Made by a program: the position numbers and the translations under genes | Assembly (NCBI GenBank): GCA_001567275.1 | Contig: LNBX01000011.1 | Location: forward strand, 1 to 64,000 | Direction: 5' to 3' | Length of the DNA: 64,000 nucleotides | Origin: Bacteroidetes bacterium OLB10 | GTDB taxonomy: Bacteria > Bacteroidota > Bacteroidia > AKYH767-A > OLB10 | Notes under the pieces: generated by a model | Told to the model about the DNA's origin: nothing | Databases searched by the model: none | What the model saw: the letters and a program-made list of their open reading frames with translations, nothing else | Shown: piece by piece, positions 15,551-24,230 of the stretch | Numbering within the stretch: position 1 is the first letter of the stretch | Layout: the number at the start of each line of letters is the position of its first letter

Positions 15551-16720
15551 CTATCTGACTTTTCTGAATTTATAAATACTGAATACCACATAGGTAATCA
15601 CAGCGGCTATTGCACCGGCAATTACTGCCAGAATGCATGCACCGGTGGCATACTGAATAAAATTAGCATGAATACTTTCCAATGTAATTTCAGCCAGACT
15701 TTGAAAACGCATTTTCTCCTCTACAAAAAATCCTCCTGTGTAGTAGCTTGCAAAAATGATAAGAGGAATCATTGGGGGAATACTGATGTTGGCAGCGGCA
15801 ATAAACAAAACTTTATTCATGCGCATTAAAACAGCTAAAGGAATTCCTACCAGCAACTGAAAACCCCAGATGGGAACAATGCCCATAAAAACACCAAAGC
15901 CTACAGATGCTGCCTTTTTGAAATTACTTTCGTCACTGCGAAAAATTTCTTCTTTCAGCACAGTGATAATTCCTTTGCGGTAGAGATACTGAATAATACG
16001 TTTTGGAAGAAAATAAATCAGTGTAAGAAAAACCAGACAGGTATTGAGTATGCTGATGCGTGTAAAATCACGAAAGGGTCTGAAATGCGAAACACGTTCA
16101 TCAGGGTCGTACAATACTTTAACAGGAACAGGAACAATCTTTACACCTCTCCATGCAAGCCGAACAATTACTTCAATCTCAGTTTCAAATTTGCGGGTGA
16201 ACAGGCGAATGTGCTTCAGCTCCTCGAGAGGATACAGACGAAATCCTGTTTGCGTATCCGGCAGTTTCTGACCTGTTTCAATCCAAAACCAGAAGTTCGA
16301 AAATTTATTTCCAAAAGAGCTTTTCCCCGGAACATTTTCCTGATTCATATTGCGTGAGCCCATCAGCAATGCACCGGGATGGAGCTGTGCCTGTTCAATC
16401 ATCAACGTGATGTCGTCAGGGTAATGTTGTCCGTCACTGTCAATGGTTATTGCATTTTTAAATCCTCTGCTGATGGCTTCTGCAAATCCCTTTCGCAATG
16501 AAAATCCTTTTCCCTGATTACTCTCATTCTTTAACAAAATAATTCTGTTGCGAAATTTTTCGAGAACAGCATCAGTGTTATCTGTAGAGCCATCGTTTAC
16601 AACAATCACATCATTGCCATTGCTGAATGCAAGAACACCTGTCAGCACTCTTTCCAGTGTCTTGTCATTGTTGTAGGTAGGCACAATGACACAGGCATGA
16701 ATTGCATTCAGTTGAATCAT
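15551..16720 (-). CDS. Family 2 glycosyltransferase fused to a DUF2062 membrane domain
   Basis: 389 aa from ATG 16720. A TTG at 16744 is also in frame, but ATG 16720 overlaps the preceding gene's restored stop as ATGA. The N-terminal 240 residues are a GT-A glycosyltransferase of the DPM1/ALG5-like class: CVIVPTYNN, VNDGSTDNT, GKGFSLRKGF, and the metal site DSDGQHYPDD. The C-terminal 130 residues match DUF2062, with several hydrophobic segments including GFGVFMGIVPIWGFQLLVGI and a final TM helix. It probably glycosylates a lipid product at the inner membrane. It is the last gene of the polyene operon. The family is firm; the substrate is unknown. Confidence 0.9.
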   Translation of the reverse strand: MIQLNAIHACVIVPTYNNDKTLERVLTGVLAFSNGNDVIVVNDGSTDNTDAVLEKFRNRIILLKNESNQGKGFSLRKGFAEAISRGFKNAITIDSDGQHYPDDITLMIEQAQLHPGALLMGSRNMNQENVPGKSSFGNKFSNFWFWIETGQKLPDTQTGFRLYPLEELKHIRLFTRKFETEIEVIVRLAWRGVKIVPVPVKVLYDPDERVSHFRPFRDFTRISILNTCLVFLTLIYFLPKRIIQYLYRKGIITVLKEEIFRSDESNFKKAASVGFGVFMGIVPIWGFQLLVGIPLAVLMRMNKVLFIAAANISIPPMIPLIIFASYYTGGFFVEEKMRFQSLAEITLESIHANFIQYATGACILAVIAGAIAAVITYVVFSIYKFRKVR

Positions 16721-17065
16721 TCGTACATTGCTGATATTTTGCAAAACAGCGTTCCTTCTTCTTCCACCTGTGCATTCACCTGAATGTGATTATCGCTTGG
16801 TGTTGTTTTAATGCTGTAGTTGATAAAAGGATATTCAAAAGGATTCAGGGTTTTAGAAAATTTGCAGGAAGGAATGGAAATCAGTCGCACTTTTTTTTCC
16901 TGTATGTTGTTGCATCAGTTCGGTGAGCATCTGTATCATCACCACACCGGGAGTAACAGGATTGCCCGGAAAATGTCCTTTGTAAATTTCGTGATCAGCA
17001 TTTAGTTGCAGGCGATAAACACCTGTTTCATTTTGTTGAATAAAGAAAAAAGAATTCAGCAGCAT
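16717..17065 (-). pseudogene. Hotdog 3-hydroxyacyl-ACP dehydratase, frameshifted as read
   Basis: The frame opens at ATG 17065 and carries the canonical FabZ-type active site GHFPGNPVTPGVVMI (His in GHFPG). After 70 residues it stops early, just past an A8 run (T8 on the plus strand, 16891-16898). With seven A's the frame continues KVRLISIP...VNAQVEEEGTLFCKISAMYE and ends at TGA 16717-16719, overlapping the glycosyltransferase ATG. That gives about 115 aa, normal for ApeI/FabZ-like dehydratases. It would remove water from 3-hydroxyacyl-ACP to form the polyene double bonds. As read it is broken; sequencing error or A-tract slippage are the likely reasons. Confidence 0.8.
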
Positions 17066-17067
17066 TT

Positions 17068-17697
17068 TCAGAAATTAGTAAATAAGGTATCGGCCAAAGG
17101 AATATTTACACGCTGATTGCTGAACTTCATCACATTTTTGTCACCAGATTTTTCAAAGAAGGATAGTTCATCCAGCAGCATATTTTTTTTGTTAAAGCTG
17201 AGTTGAATATATTCAAAAGAATTACTCATTCGCTTATTTCTTGGTTTTAGTTTTACAATATACGACTGAGCTGTCTGAAAATAACTCGGTTCAAACTGTT
17301 TGCTGTCGTTGAAATTTCCGTTCACGAGCGTCAGCATCAGATCTTTTATTCTGCCGATTACCTGATTAACGGAAGAAACATCTTTAACCTTATCACTCTC
17401 GCGAACCTTTACTTTATTGTCGGCACTGATAAAAATATATGACGAAGGAGCTGTTTTCTCCCAGCGCAACATGTTGTCTTTTTTGTAATAAAATATTCCT
17501 GATGATTTCTGCGGCTCTTTCAGTACAGACATATAACGCTCTTCAGTGAAATCGGCTTTTATGGTTTTATTTTGTTGGCTTTGCTCTTTCAGACGCAAAA
17601 TAAAATCTTTACTGTCTGTCAGCGGTTCGGGGTTTTGCGCAGCTACAGCAGTAGTTATTAAAAGCATTATCCAGAATAACCGGTGCATGTGTTTCAT
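17068..17697 (-). CDS. LolA-like outer-membrane lipoprotein carrier
   Basis: 209 aa with a signal peptide (MKHMHRLFWIMLLITTAVAA, cleavage near residue 20). The body matches the LolA fold: IKADFTEERYMSVLKEPQKSSG, FYYKKDNMLRWEKTAPSSYIF, DNKVKV. LolA proteins ferry lipidated cargo across the periplasm, and a LolA homologue is a regular member of aryl-polyene and flexirubin clusters, where it is thought to help move the lipid product. The gene overlaps the upstream deacetylase gene by 4 nt and is followed directly by the dehydratase. Confidence 0.8.
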   Translation of the reverse strand: MKHMHRLFWIMLLITTAVAAQNPEPLTDSKDFILRLKEQSQQNKTIKADFTEERYMSVLKEPQKSSGIFYYKKDNMLRWEKTAPSSYIFISADNKVKVRESDKVKDVSSVNQVIGRIKDLMLTLVNGNFNDSKQFEPSYFQTAQSYIVKLKPRNKRMSNSFEYIQLSFNKKNMLLDELSFFEKSGDKNVMKFSNQRVNIPLADTLFTNF

Positions 17698-18446
17698 TGT
17701 TCTGTAAGTTCGTTAATCGGTTTAACAGGTAAGTTGTTTTGATTGCAATAGTTGATGAGTGCGGGTAACATTCGTATGGTTGTTGTGCTGGTATCATGTA
17801 AAAGTACGATACTTCCTGCTTTTAATTGTGAAGTTATCCGGTTGTATAGTTTTTTTTCATTTTCAATGGTTGTGTCGTAGCTTCTGATGCTCCATCCAAT
17901 GGATTTTAATCCTGTGGTCTGAAGCAGATAAGCATAACGCGGATTGGTAACGCCAAATGGCGGCCTGAATAAAACAGGTTTCACTCCTGTAACTTTTTCA
18001 ATAGTATCAGTACATTGGTTTACATCATTCACTAATTTCTGCCTGGAGAATAATCCTATTCCTGCAGAATGAGAATAAGAATGATTACCGATGGTATGAC
18101 CGTCAGCTGATATAGCTTTTATCAGTTCAGGATATTTTTCTGCATTTTTTCCAATCACAAAAAAAGTAGCTTTGAGATTGGCAAGTTTTAAAATTTCCAG
18201 TATCTGAGGAGTGGTGGCCGGGTCAGGACCATCATCAAATGTGAGTGCAATGCTGTCGCTGTTGGTTTTGTTCAGAGAAGTGATGTAGTAATTAAGTTTT
18301 ATCTGATACGACCCCAATGCTGTTAATGCAAGATAGATTACAAGAATTATGGTGAGAATAATTATCAGATTTGCATGGTTGTAATACAAAATCCCTGTAA
18401 GAATTAATGCAAGAATAAAAACTATAGTTACGATTTTATGCTTCAT
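17694..18446 (-). CDS. Polysaccharide deacetylase (NodB family), membrane-anchored
   Basis: 250 aa. Two N-terminal hydrophobic segments (about 6-22 and 27-45) anchor a NodB domain. The metal and catalytic motif TFDDGPD lies at 69-75, the second metal motif HSYSH around His122 and His126, the third motif RPPFG in the middle, and LLHD near the end. The family removes acetyl or similar acyl groups from sugars or acts on other amides and esters. In this operon its substrate is more likely the lipid or sugar product than bulk polysaccharide. It overlaps the upstream KS-like gene by 11 nt. Confidence 0.88.
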   Translation of the reverse strand: MKHKIVTIVFILALILTGILYYNHANLIIILTIILVIYLALTALGSYQIKLNYYITSLNKTNSDSIALTFDDGPDPATTPQILEILKLANLKATFFVIGKNAEKYPELIKAISADGHTIGNHSYSHSAGIGLFSRQKLVNDVNQCTDTIEKVTGVKPVLFRPPFGVTNPRYAYLLQTTGLKSIGWSIRSYDTTIENEKKLYNRITSQLKAGSIVLLHDTSTTTIRMLPALINYCNQNNLPVKPINELTEQ

Positions 18447-19395
18447 GGTTTTTTATTAAGATGAGTCCTGTATGCCCGGGCAAAAGTTGATTGATGACAA
18501 GTGCCGTACGATGTTGCTTGATTTCTGATCCTGAAACATGGGTTGTTTTTTCCTGTAGAATATCAATGGCAAGATGCATGGCAAAAGCGGATGATGTAGC
18601 ATAGGTTCCGCAAAGTGGAGTATAAGGAATTACAGGAGTTTCAGAAAAATTTTGCCTGAGCTGCCTGAGGTTGTCATCACGATATCCATCTGTCAGAATT
18701 AAATCAGGAACAGAGAGTTGATTTCTTTGAAGAAAATCTTTACATACGTTTTCATCGCTGTCGTTAATGGCAAGGACATCTGCTAAAACAGCCTGTGTGT
18801 GTGCTGATACCTTATCTGACAAAACAAAAAATCCTGCTCCTGATGTCAGTGGAAAACGGTTTAAACCAAAATGATTTGCAACAGGCTGCAAGGGATCAAT
18901 ATATTCATCGGCAGCACCTGCAAGAATATTTCCCGACTGCTCATCCAGCATCAGCATGGCATCTGACAATGCATACTCAAATGATAAACTGTTTTGTGTA
19001 TGTGTCATATTATAACTGTGGCAGGAGAGTGCCAGCGAAAGCTGCCCGGCAATGGTGTTGTGCGTTGACTGAATGAATGAAGTAGGAGGGAGCATACCTC
19101 CCTGAATAGTGATTACATTATTCAAAAATTTTTCAGTGTCCATGAGGCAACCAAGACCGGTACCTGCAATGATGGCATCGGCTGTGATCACACCTGCATC
19201 TTTCAAAGCAGCACTTCCACAGGCAACTGACATACGCAGCACTTCGCTCATTCTTCGGATGAGAGACGGATTGATAAATTCCTTGTAATCAGGTTTGATT
19301 AATGTAGAAATATTTTCAGAGAGATTTTTTGAGAATCCTTTTTTGCGAAAAGTATCCTGATGTGAAATATATGCAGAGGATTGAATGTAATACAT
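18436..19395 (-). CDS. Ketosynthase-like chain length factor without active-site Cys
   Basis: 319 aa, thiolase fold of the beta-ketoacyl synthase type (VLRMSVACGSAALKDAG, GTGLGCLMDTEKFLNN, PTSFIQSTHNTIAGQLSLAL, GAADEY). Where active ketosynthases have TACSS, this protein reads YNMTHTQNSLSF (about 129-138), so the nucleophilic Cys is absent. The other His motifs are also not evident. This is the signature of a chain length factor that dimerises with a true ketosynthase, as in the ApeC:ApeO pair of aryl polyene clusters. The partner is the gene immediately upstream, 2 nt away. Confidence 0.85.
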   Translation of the reverse strand: MYYIQSSAYISHQDTFRKKGFSKNLSENISTLIKPDYKEFINPSLIRRMSEVLRMSVACGSAALKDAGVITADAIIAGTGLGCLMDTEKFLNNVITIQGGMLPPTSFIQSTHNTIAGQLSLALSCHSYNMTHTQNSLSFEYALSDAMLMLDEQSGNILAGAADEYIDPLQPVANHFGLNRFPLTSGAGFFVLSDKVSAHTQAVLADVLAINDSDENVCKDFLQRNQLSVPDLILTDGYRDDNLRQLRQNFSETPVIPYTPLCGTYATSSAFAMHLAIDILQEKTTHVSGSEIKQHRTALVINQLLPGHTGLILIKNHEA

Positions 19396-19397
19396 CT

Positions 19398-20576
19398 TCA
19401 GATTTTTTTGAAAATTAAAGATGTATTGTTTCCTCCAAAGCCAAATGAGTTGGAAAGAACTGCATTTACATCGCAGTGTTTGTATTCAGTTACCGGAGTC
19501 AATCTTGTTTCAGACATGATGGTTTTGTAATTTAATCCGGGCAACAATACCTGATGTACGATGGACAACACTGAATATACTGCTTCAATTGCACCTGCTG
19601 CTGCAAGTGTATGTCCGGTAAAAGCTTTTGTCGAGCTGAAGGGCGGAATGTTTTTGCCAAAAATATTCTGAAGAGCAGTTGACTCACTCAGGTCGTTGTT
19701 TTTTGTTCCGGTGCCATGTGCATTGATGTACGAAATATCACTTAGTGCAACACCTGATTTTTCAATTGCATTTTTCATGGCAAGTGTAGCTCCTTTTCCC
19801 TCCGGTGACGAAGCTGTCTGATGATAGGCATCTGCTGCATTGCTCCAGCCTTTCAGCAAACAGAGTGGTTTGTTTCCTGTTGCAGAAATACTTTTTTCGT
19901 TTTCAAGAACAAGGTAGGCAGCGCCTTCGCCAAGGTTCAGTCCGTTTCTGTTTTCATCAAATGGTTTGCACCAATCCTCATCATAAATCATCAGCGACTG
20001 AAATCCGCTGATGGTAAATCCCGTCAGAGGGTCGGAGCCTCCTGCCACAATGCGGTCAGCATGGTCATGTTCAAGCATACGTGCAGCAAGCATAAGGGCA
20101 TTAGCAGCAGATGAACACGCAGTTGACAAAGTGTTGATGTAACCTTTTATTCCGAAGTGATGTGCAATTTTTTCGGAGGTGTTGCCACTGTCATGTGTTT
20201 GCACAAGTGAGAAATCAGCAGAATTTCCTTCAAGCACCTGCCGGTAATATTTTTCTGTTTTATCCATACCGCCAACGGAAGTAGATCCGATAAAAGCCGT
20301 ACGCACACCGGGCAGATGTTTATTATGGCCCCAGGCTTCGGCTACTGCGGCAATGCCCAGCAGGGAGGTTCTCGAATGAGGAGTGTTCGACACCTGAAAA
20401 CGATTTCTCAGATCATCGTCAGATAAATTTACAGGCGCTGCAAATATTTCCTGTGGATGACAGGTCAACTTTGTTTTACGGATACCACTTTTTCTCTCCT
20501 GAAGTGAAGAGAGATTTTCAGCTACATTGTTTCCAATGGCCGAAATGATACCCATGCCCGTAACAAACACACTCAT
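19398..20576 (-). CDS. Beta-ketoacyl-ACP synthase (FabF/ApeO-like)
   Basis: 392 aa with a complete Cys-His-His triad: C154 in STACSSAANA, H287 in NAHGTG and H322 in GHTLAAAG. GSTSVGG and NSFGFGGNNTSLIF also match FabF-type condensing enzymes. It would extend the acyl-ACP chain by decarboxylative condensation with malonyl-ACP. It sits directly before the Cys-less partner and 7 nt after the ACP-containing reading frame. Confidence 0.92.
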   Translation of the reverse strand: MSVFVTGMGIISAIGNNVAENLSSLQERKSGIRKTKLTCHPQEIFAAPVNLSDDDLRNRFQVSNTPHSRTSLLGIAAVAEAWGHNKHLPGVRTAFIGSTSVGGMDKTEKYYRQVLEGNSADFSLVQTHDSGNTSEKIAHHFGIKGYINTLSTACSSAANALMLAARMLEHDHADRIVAGGSDPLTGFTISGFQSLMIYDEDWCKPFDENRNGLNLGEGAAYLVLENEKSISATGNKPLCLLKGWSNAADAYHQTASSPEGKGATLAMKNAIEKSGVALSDISYINAHGTGTKNNDLSESTALQNIFGKNIPPFSSTKAFTGHTLAAAGAIEAVYSVLSIVHQVLLPGLNYKTIMSETRLTPVTEYKHCDVNAVLSNSFGFGGNNTSLIFKKI

Positions 20577-20583
20577 TGAGAAT

Positions 20584-20841
20584 TTATTTTTTAGTCTGAT
20601 TGATGTAATCAGCCATGGAGTTAATGGATTGAAAAACTTTTTTCCCTTCCTCCGGATTTGAAAGTTTAATGTGGTAATGTTTGTCTAAGAGAACAATAAG
20701 TTCCAGGGCATCAATGGAATCAAGTCCAATTCCATTGTCGCCAAACAAAGGTGCATCGTCAGCAATATCTGACGGTTTTTTGTCTTCCAGATTTAATTGT
20801 TCAATAATTTGTTTTTTCAGTTCTTCCTTGAGGTTTTCCAT
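20584..20841 (-). CDS. Acyl carrier protein (second ACP of the operon)
   Basis: 85 aa when started at its own ATG 20841. The phosphopantetheine attachment site is GLDSIDALEL with Ser42. Acidic helix-forming text on both sides fits a normal ACP. It would carry the growing polyene. Restoring the upstream frame places a TAA only 2 nt before this ATG, a normal spacing for an independent gene in this operon. Confidence 0.85.
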   Translation of the reverse strand: MENLKEELKKQIIEQLNLEDKKPSDIADDAPLFGDNGIGLDSIDALELIVLLDKHYHIKLSNPEEGKKVFQSINSMADYINQTKK

Positions 20842-21435
20842 CTTTATAATGAATGATATGCTTGTAATATTTTTTTTTGTGCTGAATGACTCTTCAGCTG
20901 TTTTTTCTGCAAAGTAAATAAATGCATCGGTTTCAGGAATCAGTTGCAGCCATCCTGCCATCAATGCTTTGGTATGTGCTTGTAGTATTTCCGCCTGATT
21001 TTCAAAAAATCCTGCATCAAATGCAGGAAGAATGTAAACTGAAGATTCGCCATACCATTTGTTGCGTATGGATATTTCTCCTGTTACAATATTGGGCAGG
21101 GTGTAAACAAAAAGCGCAGGTGATGGAGTTTTATCTTCCAGATAGGAATGTTCAAATTTTACATCGGTCTCGCTGCATGAGTGATTATTGGCAAAAACCA
21201 AAGCTATTTCATCATCAGCATAACGACTTATATCTACCCTGGTTTTAATTATTTCAGTCAACAAAAATCCAGTCTTGCTTAATGAATCCATTTTGTGGAA
21301 CTTTGGATAGTCAATTTTCAGAAAACGGTAAAGTTGCAATGCCATGTCCTCCATATTATTCTTATCGCACTGAAAAAACAGTTCGCCATTCAATAAAACT
21401 TTATCACTTTTCCAGCGGCACCATGTAGTCATCAT
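20584..21435 (-). CDS. KS-like (3-oxoacyl synthase-like) protein read in frame with a C-terminal ACP
   Basis: 283 aa from ATG 21435, which shares a base with the upstream KS stop (TGATG). Residues 1-195 match a short KS-like protein found in flexirubin-type clusters (ALVFANNHSCSETD, PALFVYTLPNIVTGEISIRN). It has no standard Cys-His-His set and is probably structural or regulatory. The frame then runs through an A9 run (T9 at 20870-20878 on plus) into a complete ACP. With one A fewer it ends at a TAA just before the ACP ATG at 20841. I think the two are separate genes and the fusion is an indel artefact, but a true fusion cannot be excluded. Confidence 0.6.
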   Translation of the reverse strand: MMTTWCRWKSDKVLLNGELFFQCDKNNMEDMALQLYRFLKIDYPKFHKMDSLSKTGFLLTEIIKTRVDISRYADDEIALVFANNHSCSETDVKFEHSYLEDKTPSPALFVYTLPNIVTGEISIRNKWYGESSVYILPAFDAGFFENQAEILQAHTKALMAGWLQLIPETDAFIYFAEKTAEESFSTKKNITSISFIIKMENLKEELKKQIIEQLNLEDKKPSDIADDAPLFGDNGIGLDSIDALELIVLLDKHYHIKLSNPEEGKKVFQSINSMADYINQTKK

Positions 21436-22514
21436 CAACTGTTTTTTTGAATAATTAACGAAGCATTGCATCCCCCGAAACCGGATGCAGTTTTTAAAAC
21501 AGTATTAATTTTTTCAGGTGTATTTTTTTCAATGATATGCAGCGGAACAGAGGTGCCACATTCGACATATCCAACACTCCTGAGGAGTACATTCTTTTTC
21601 ATAGACTGAATGCACATAGCTGTTTCAATAATTCCGGCAGCTCCCAGGGTGTGACCAAAAAATCCTTTGAAACTGTTCAGAGGAATGTGTTGCATATTCA
21701 GCCGGTTCATGGCTATTGCCTCCATTTCGTCATTAAACAAAGTGGCAGTGCCATGAGCTGAAACAAAGTCAATATCACTGTTTGTCAATCCTGACTCTTT
21801 TAATGTGGCAATAACACTTCTGTATAATCCTTCACCGGTGCGCGATGGTCCTGAAATATGGTTGGCATCGCCTGCAGTGCAGCCTCCAAGCCAGCGATAA
21901 CATTCATTCTTAAACGCAGACGATTGTGTGCTTACCACAATGGCAGCTGCACCTTCGCCAAGATTTATTCCTTTTCGGTCTTTGTCAAATGGTTTGCTTG
22001 CTTCATTGCTCAAAGCATACAGCGACTGAAAACCATAAAGAATGAAATCAGAAATTAAGTCTATTCCTGCAACAATAATATGTTCATACTTTTTTTTCTG
22101 AAGCAGATGAGCTGCTGCATTGATAGCCATCACACCCGAAGCACATGCATTTGAAATTATCAGAGGAAAATGTTTCAGCTGCAAATCTTTTTGTATTGCT
22201 GTTGCAGGTGCAGTGAGTGCCTGAGCATAACCTTTACTTAAATCGCCTTTTGTAGAGCTGATGATGAGAAGTGTTTTGTCTGAAGTAATTACTTTCTCAT
22301 CAAAACATTTTACCGACTGAAGAATGACATTTTTCAACAACTGCGTGAATGAAAAATTGTGATGCTCAAATGACGATAAACAGAAACTCTCCTTGTTAAA
22401 ACCTCTGCCCGCATAATTTTTTACACCTGCAATGCCGTCTTTAATTTTATCAAAGCACTCTTCAGCATTTCCTGACGGACTGATAATTGATTCTGCTCCC
22501 AAATAAACTTTCAC
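21435..22514 (-). CDS. Beta-ketoacyl synthase (second active ketosynthase)
   Basis: 359 aa, slightly shorter than FabF. The triad is intact: C124 in SNACASGVMA, H254 in SAHGTATLFND and H288 in GHTLGAAG. The N-terminus VYLGAESIISPSGN and the ending ASGFGGCNASLII fit. The ACASG form of the nucleophile region differs from the ACSSA of the other ketosynthase, suggesting a distinct acyl substrate or initiation step. It is flanked by the thioesterase (3 nt upstream) and the KS-like/ACP frame (1-nt overlap). Confidence 0.9.
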   Translation of the reverse strand: MKVYLGAESIISPSGNAEECFDKIKDGIAGVKNYAGRGFNKESFCLSSFEHHNFSFTQLLKNVILQSVKCFDEKVITSDKTLLIISSTKGDLSKGYAQALTAPATAIQKDLQLKHFPLIISNACASGVMAINAAAHLLQKKKYEHIIVAGIDLISDFILYGFQSLYALSNEASKPFDKDRKGINLGEGAAAIVVSTQSSAFKNECYRWLGGCTAGDANHISGPSRTGEGLYRSVIATLKESGLTNSDIDFVSAHGTATLFNDEMEAIAMNRLNMQHIPLNSFKGFFGHTLGAAGIIETAMCIQSMKKNVLLRSVGYVECGTSVPLHIIEKNTPEKINTVLKTASGFGGCNASLIIQKNS

Positions 22515-22517
22515 AAC

Positions 22518-22946
22518 TCAGATTTTTATTCCCAGTTTTTTCTCCCACTCCACATAGAAGGATGGCTTTATCAATTCCATTTCTCTCGATTCTACACCTA
22601 AAAACACCTGAGTGGTATGGCAGGTGGCGCTGAGTTTTCCTGTTGACTTGTTCAGAATTTCGAAATCAAAAAGTATTTTGGCAGATGGTGTAGGATGAAA
22701 CTTGGCAATAGCAGTAACTTCTTCGCCATAGTTGATAGGCGCTTTATGCTCTACTGATGATTTTACAATAGGAGTAAAAAAACCACGCTTGTAAACATCG
22801 AGGTAGGTGAGTCCGTATTTTATACCAAATGCCTCACGTGCATCTTCAAAAAAACGAAGGTAGTTGCCATGCCAAACCACTCCCATAGCATCAGTATCGC
22901 TGAAGCGAATTTTTATTGGTATCTCTGCCTGGAAATAAAGTTTCAT
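22518..22946 (-). CDS. Hotdog acyl-CoA/ACP thioesterase (4HBT family)
   Basis: 142 aa. The N-terminal motif IRFSDTDAMGVVWHGNYLRF is the classic 4-hydroxybenzoyl-CoA thioesterase signature with the catalytic Asp. It could release or edit the acyl product, and thioesterases of this type are regular members of aryl polyene and flexirubin loci. Its start overlaps the upstream hotdog gene by 4 nt. Confidence 0.88.
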   Translation of the reverse strand: MKLYFQAEIPIKIRFSDTDAMGVVWHGNYLRFFEDAREAFGIKYGLTYLDVYKRGFFTPIVKSSVEHKAPINYGEEVTAIAKFHPTPSAKILFDFEILNKSTGKLSATCHTTQVFLGVESREMELIKPSFYVEWEKKLGIKI

Positions 22947-23359
22947 GCAAGTGCTATTTTCATTTCACAACTAATAAGTTTTTTTCCTTCACTCTCGTTT
23001 TCTCCTTTCACCAGAAAAATGGAACCCATCTGATGTAATACTGTAACATGAGTAGATATAGTACTTCCCAATGACGGCAGGTTGTGAACCGTAAGTCGGG
23101 ATATGGCACCAATGTATCCGATTCGTGGTTGTCCTTCAGTCTGACTTCCTAAATACCCAAATCCTGCAGCACAGGTTTGAGCAATATTTTCTATCAAAGC
23201 AGGCTCAGTAAGCCGGTTGTCTTTCATAAAAATATTATCAGCTCTTGCAGTAAACTCACTCTGAAAACCCGTTTCATCAGCTTGTTTCAATGTGTCAATC
23301 ATCACAAAAGGGGCACGCTGAGGGATAATTTTTTCAATTTCGTTTCGCTCTAAAATCAT
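22943..23359 (-). CDS. Hotdog dehydratase-like protein lacking the HFPG motif (ApeP-like)
   Basis: 138 aa. IPQRAPFVMIDTL aligns with the FabZ start (usually PHR.PF), and EPALIENIAQTCAAGFGY aligns with the FabZ helix, but the catalytic HFPG is replaced by text around KDNRLTEPALIE. It therefore looks like the non-catalytic partner of a heteromeric dehydratase, comparable to ApeP beside ApeI. The catalytic partner would be the HFPG-containing gene at 16717-17065. It overlaps both neighbours by 4 nt. Confidence 0.75.
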   Translation of the reverse strand: MILERNEIEKIIPQRAPFVMIDTLKQADETGFQSEFTARADNIFMKDNRLTEPALIENIAQTCAAGFGYLGSQTEGQPRIGYIGAISRLTVHNLPSLGSTISTHVTVLHQMGSIFLVKGENESEGKKLISCEMKIALA

Positions 23360-24225
23360 ACGTTGTAAAAATCGTAATAATTAAACCACTGACCGGGATA
23401 TTTTTTCACTTTTTTTTCAAGCTCGGCAACATAAAGTATGGCGATTTCCTCCGGACTGTGTTTGCCCGTCAATGGTTGGGTAGCACTCAATTCATAGTGA
23501 AAATCACCGTCTTTGAGAGCAAAAACAAAGGTGACAGGAGCATTAAATTTTGATGCAATAAGAAATGGCCCCAGGGGAAACTGCGCCTTTTTTCCGAAAA
23601 ATTCGAGCGAAATTGTTTTTACACCATCTGTATAACGGTCGGCATGCATGGCTATAAGTTCATTTGCTTCCAGTGCATTGTTTATTCTCACAATATGCGA
23701 CAAATCATTTTTGATGGCAATGATGTTAAAGCGTGCACCACCTGTAGTTTCGTCAAGCACTTTTTTTATTTTTTCCTCTTCGGCCTCCAGCATCAGCACA
23801 TTAATTTTTTTGGATATGCGCTTATGAAGTAAATTTCCGGCTGTTTCCCAGTTGCCAATATGCGCACTGATGAGAATTCCTCCGTGATGTTGCTGCTGCA
23901 GTTCAACAAGATATTCTTCGTTTTCAAAATGGTGGGTAAATTTTTCAGTTTTACCGAGTAAAAAAGCATTTCTGTCAATCAGAGTCTGACCCAGATAATA
24001 AAAATTTTTTCTGCAAAGTTTTTTTGCTTCAGCCAAAGGCATGGCTAAAGCTTCGGTATAAAATCGGATGATATTTTTTTTAGGATTTCCGGCAAACAGG
24101 TAGTAATAATACGAAACAAACCACAGCAGGCGGTAAGCGGCTTTTACTCCGAACTTATCAATGAGATAAATAAAAATTCTGTAACCTGTTGCCGTCCCTT
24201 TACTGCGGCCATCCCACCGGCTCAT
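23356..24225 (-). CDS. LPLAT/HtrB-like lysophospholipid acyltransferase
   Basis: 289 aa of the lipid A biosynthesis acyltransferase type. The catalytic HxxxxE is HIGNWE at 122-127, preceded by GGILISA. A basic membrane-associated N-terminus (YRIFIYLIDKFGVKAAYRLL) and the HADRYTD stretch are typical. It would transfer an acyl group onto a lipid or glycolipid, and in this cluster it probably esterifies the polyene. It sits 5 nt after the first ACP gene. Confidence 0.88.
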   Translation of the reverse strand: MSRWDGRSKGTATGYRIFIYLIDKFGVKAAYRLLWFVSYYYYLFAGNPKKNIIRFYTEALAMPLAEAKKLCRKNFYYLGQTLIDRNAFLLGKTEKFTHHFENEEYLVELQQQHHGGILISAHIGNWETAGNLLHKRISKKINVLMLEAEEEKIKKVLDETTGGARFNIIAIKNDLSHIVRINNALEANELIAMHADRYTDGVKTISLEFFGKKAQFPLGPFLIASKFNAPVTFVFALKDGDFHYELSATQPLTGKHSPEEIAILYVAELEKKVKKYPGQWFNYYDFYNV

Positions 24226-24230
24226 TGGTA

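Noticed and set aside
16721-16744. TTG start 24 nt upstream for the glycosyltransferase
   Set aside because: ATG 16720 overlaps the restored dehydratase stop as ATGA, the pattern used throughout this operon.
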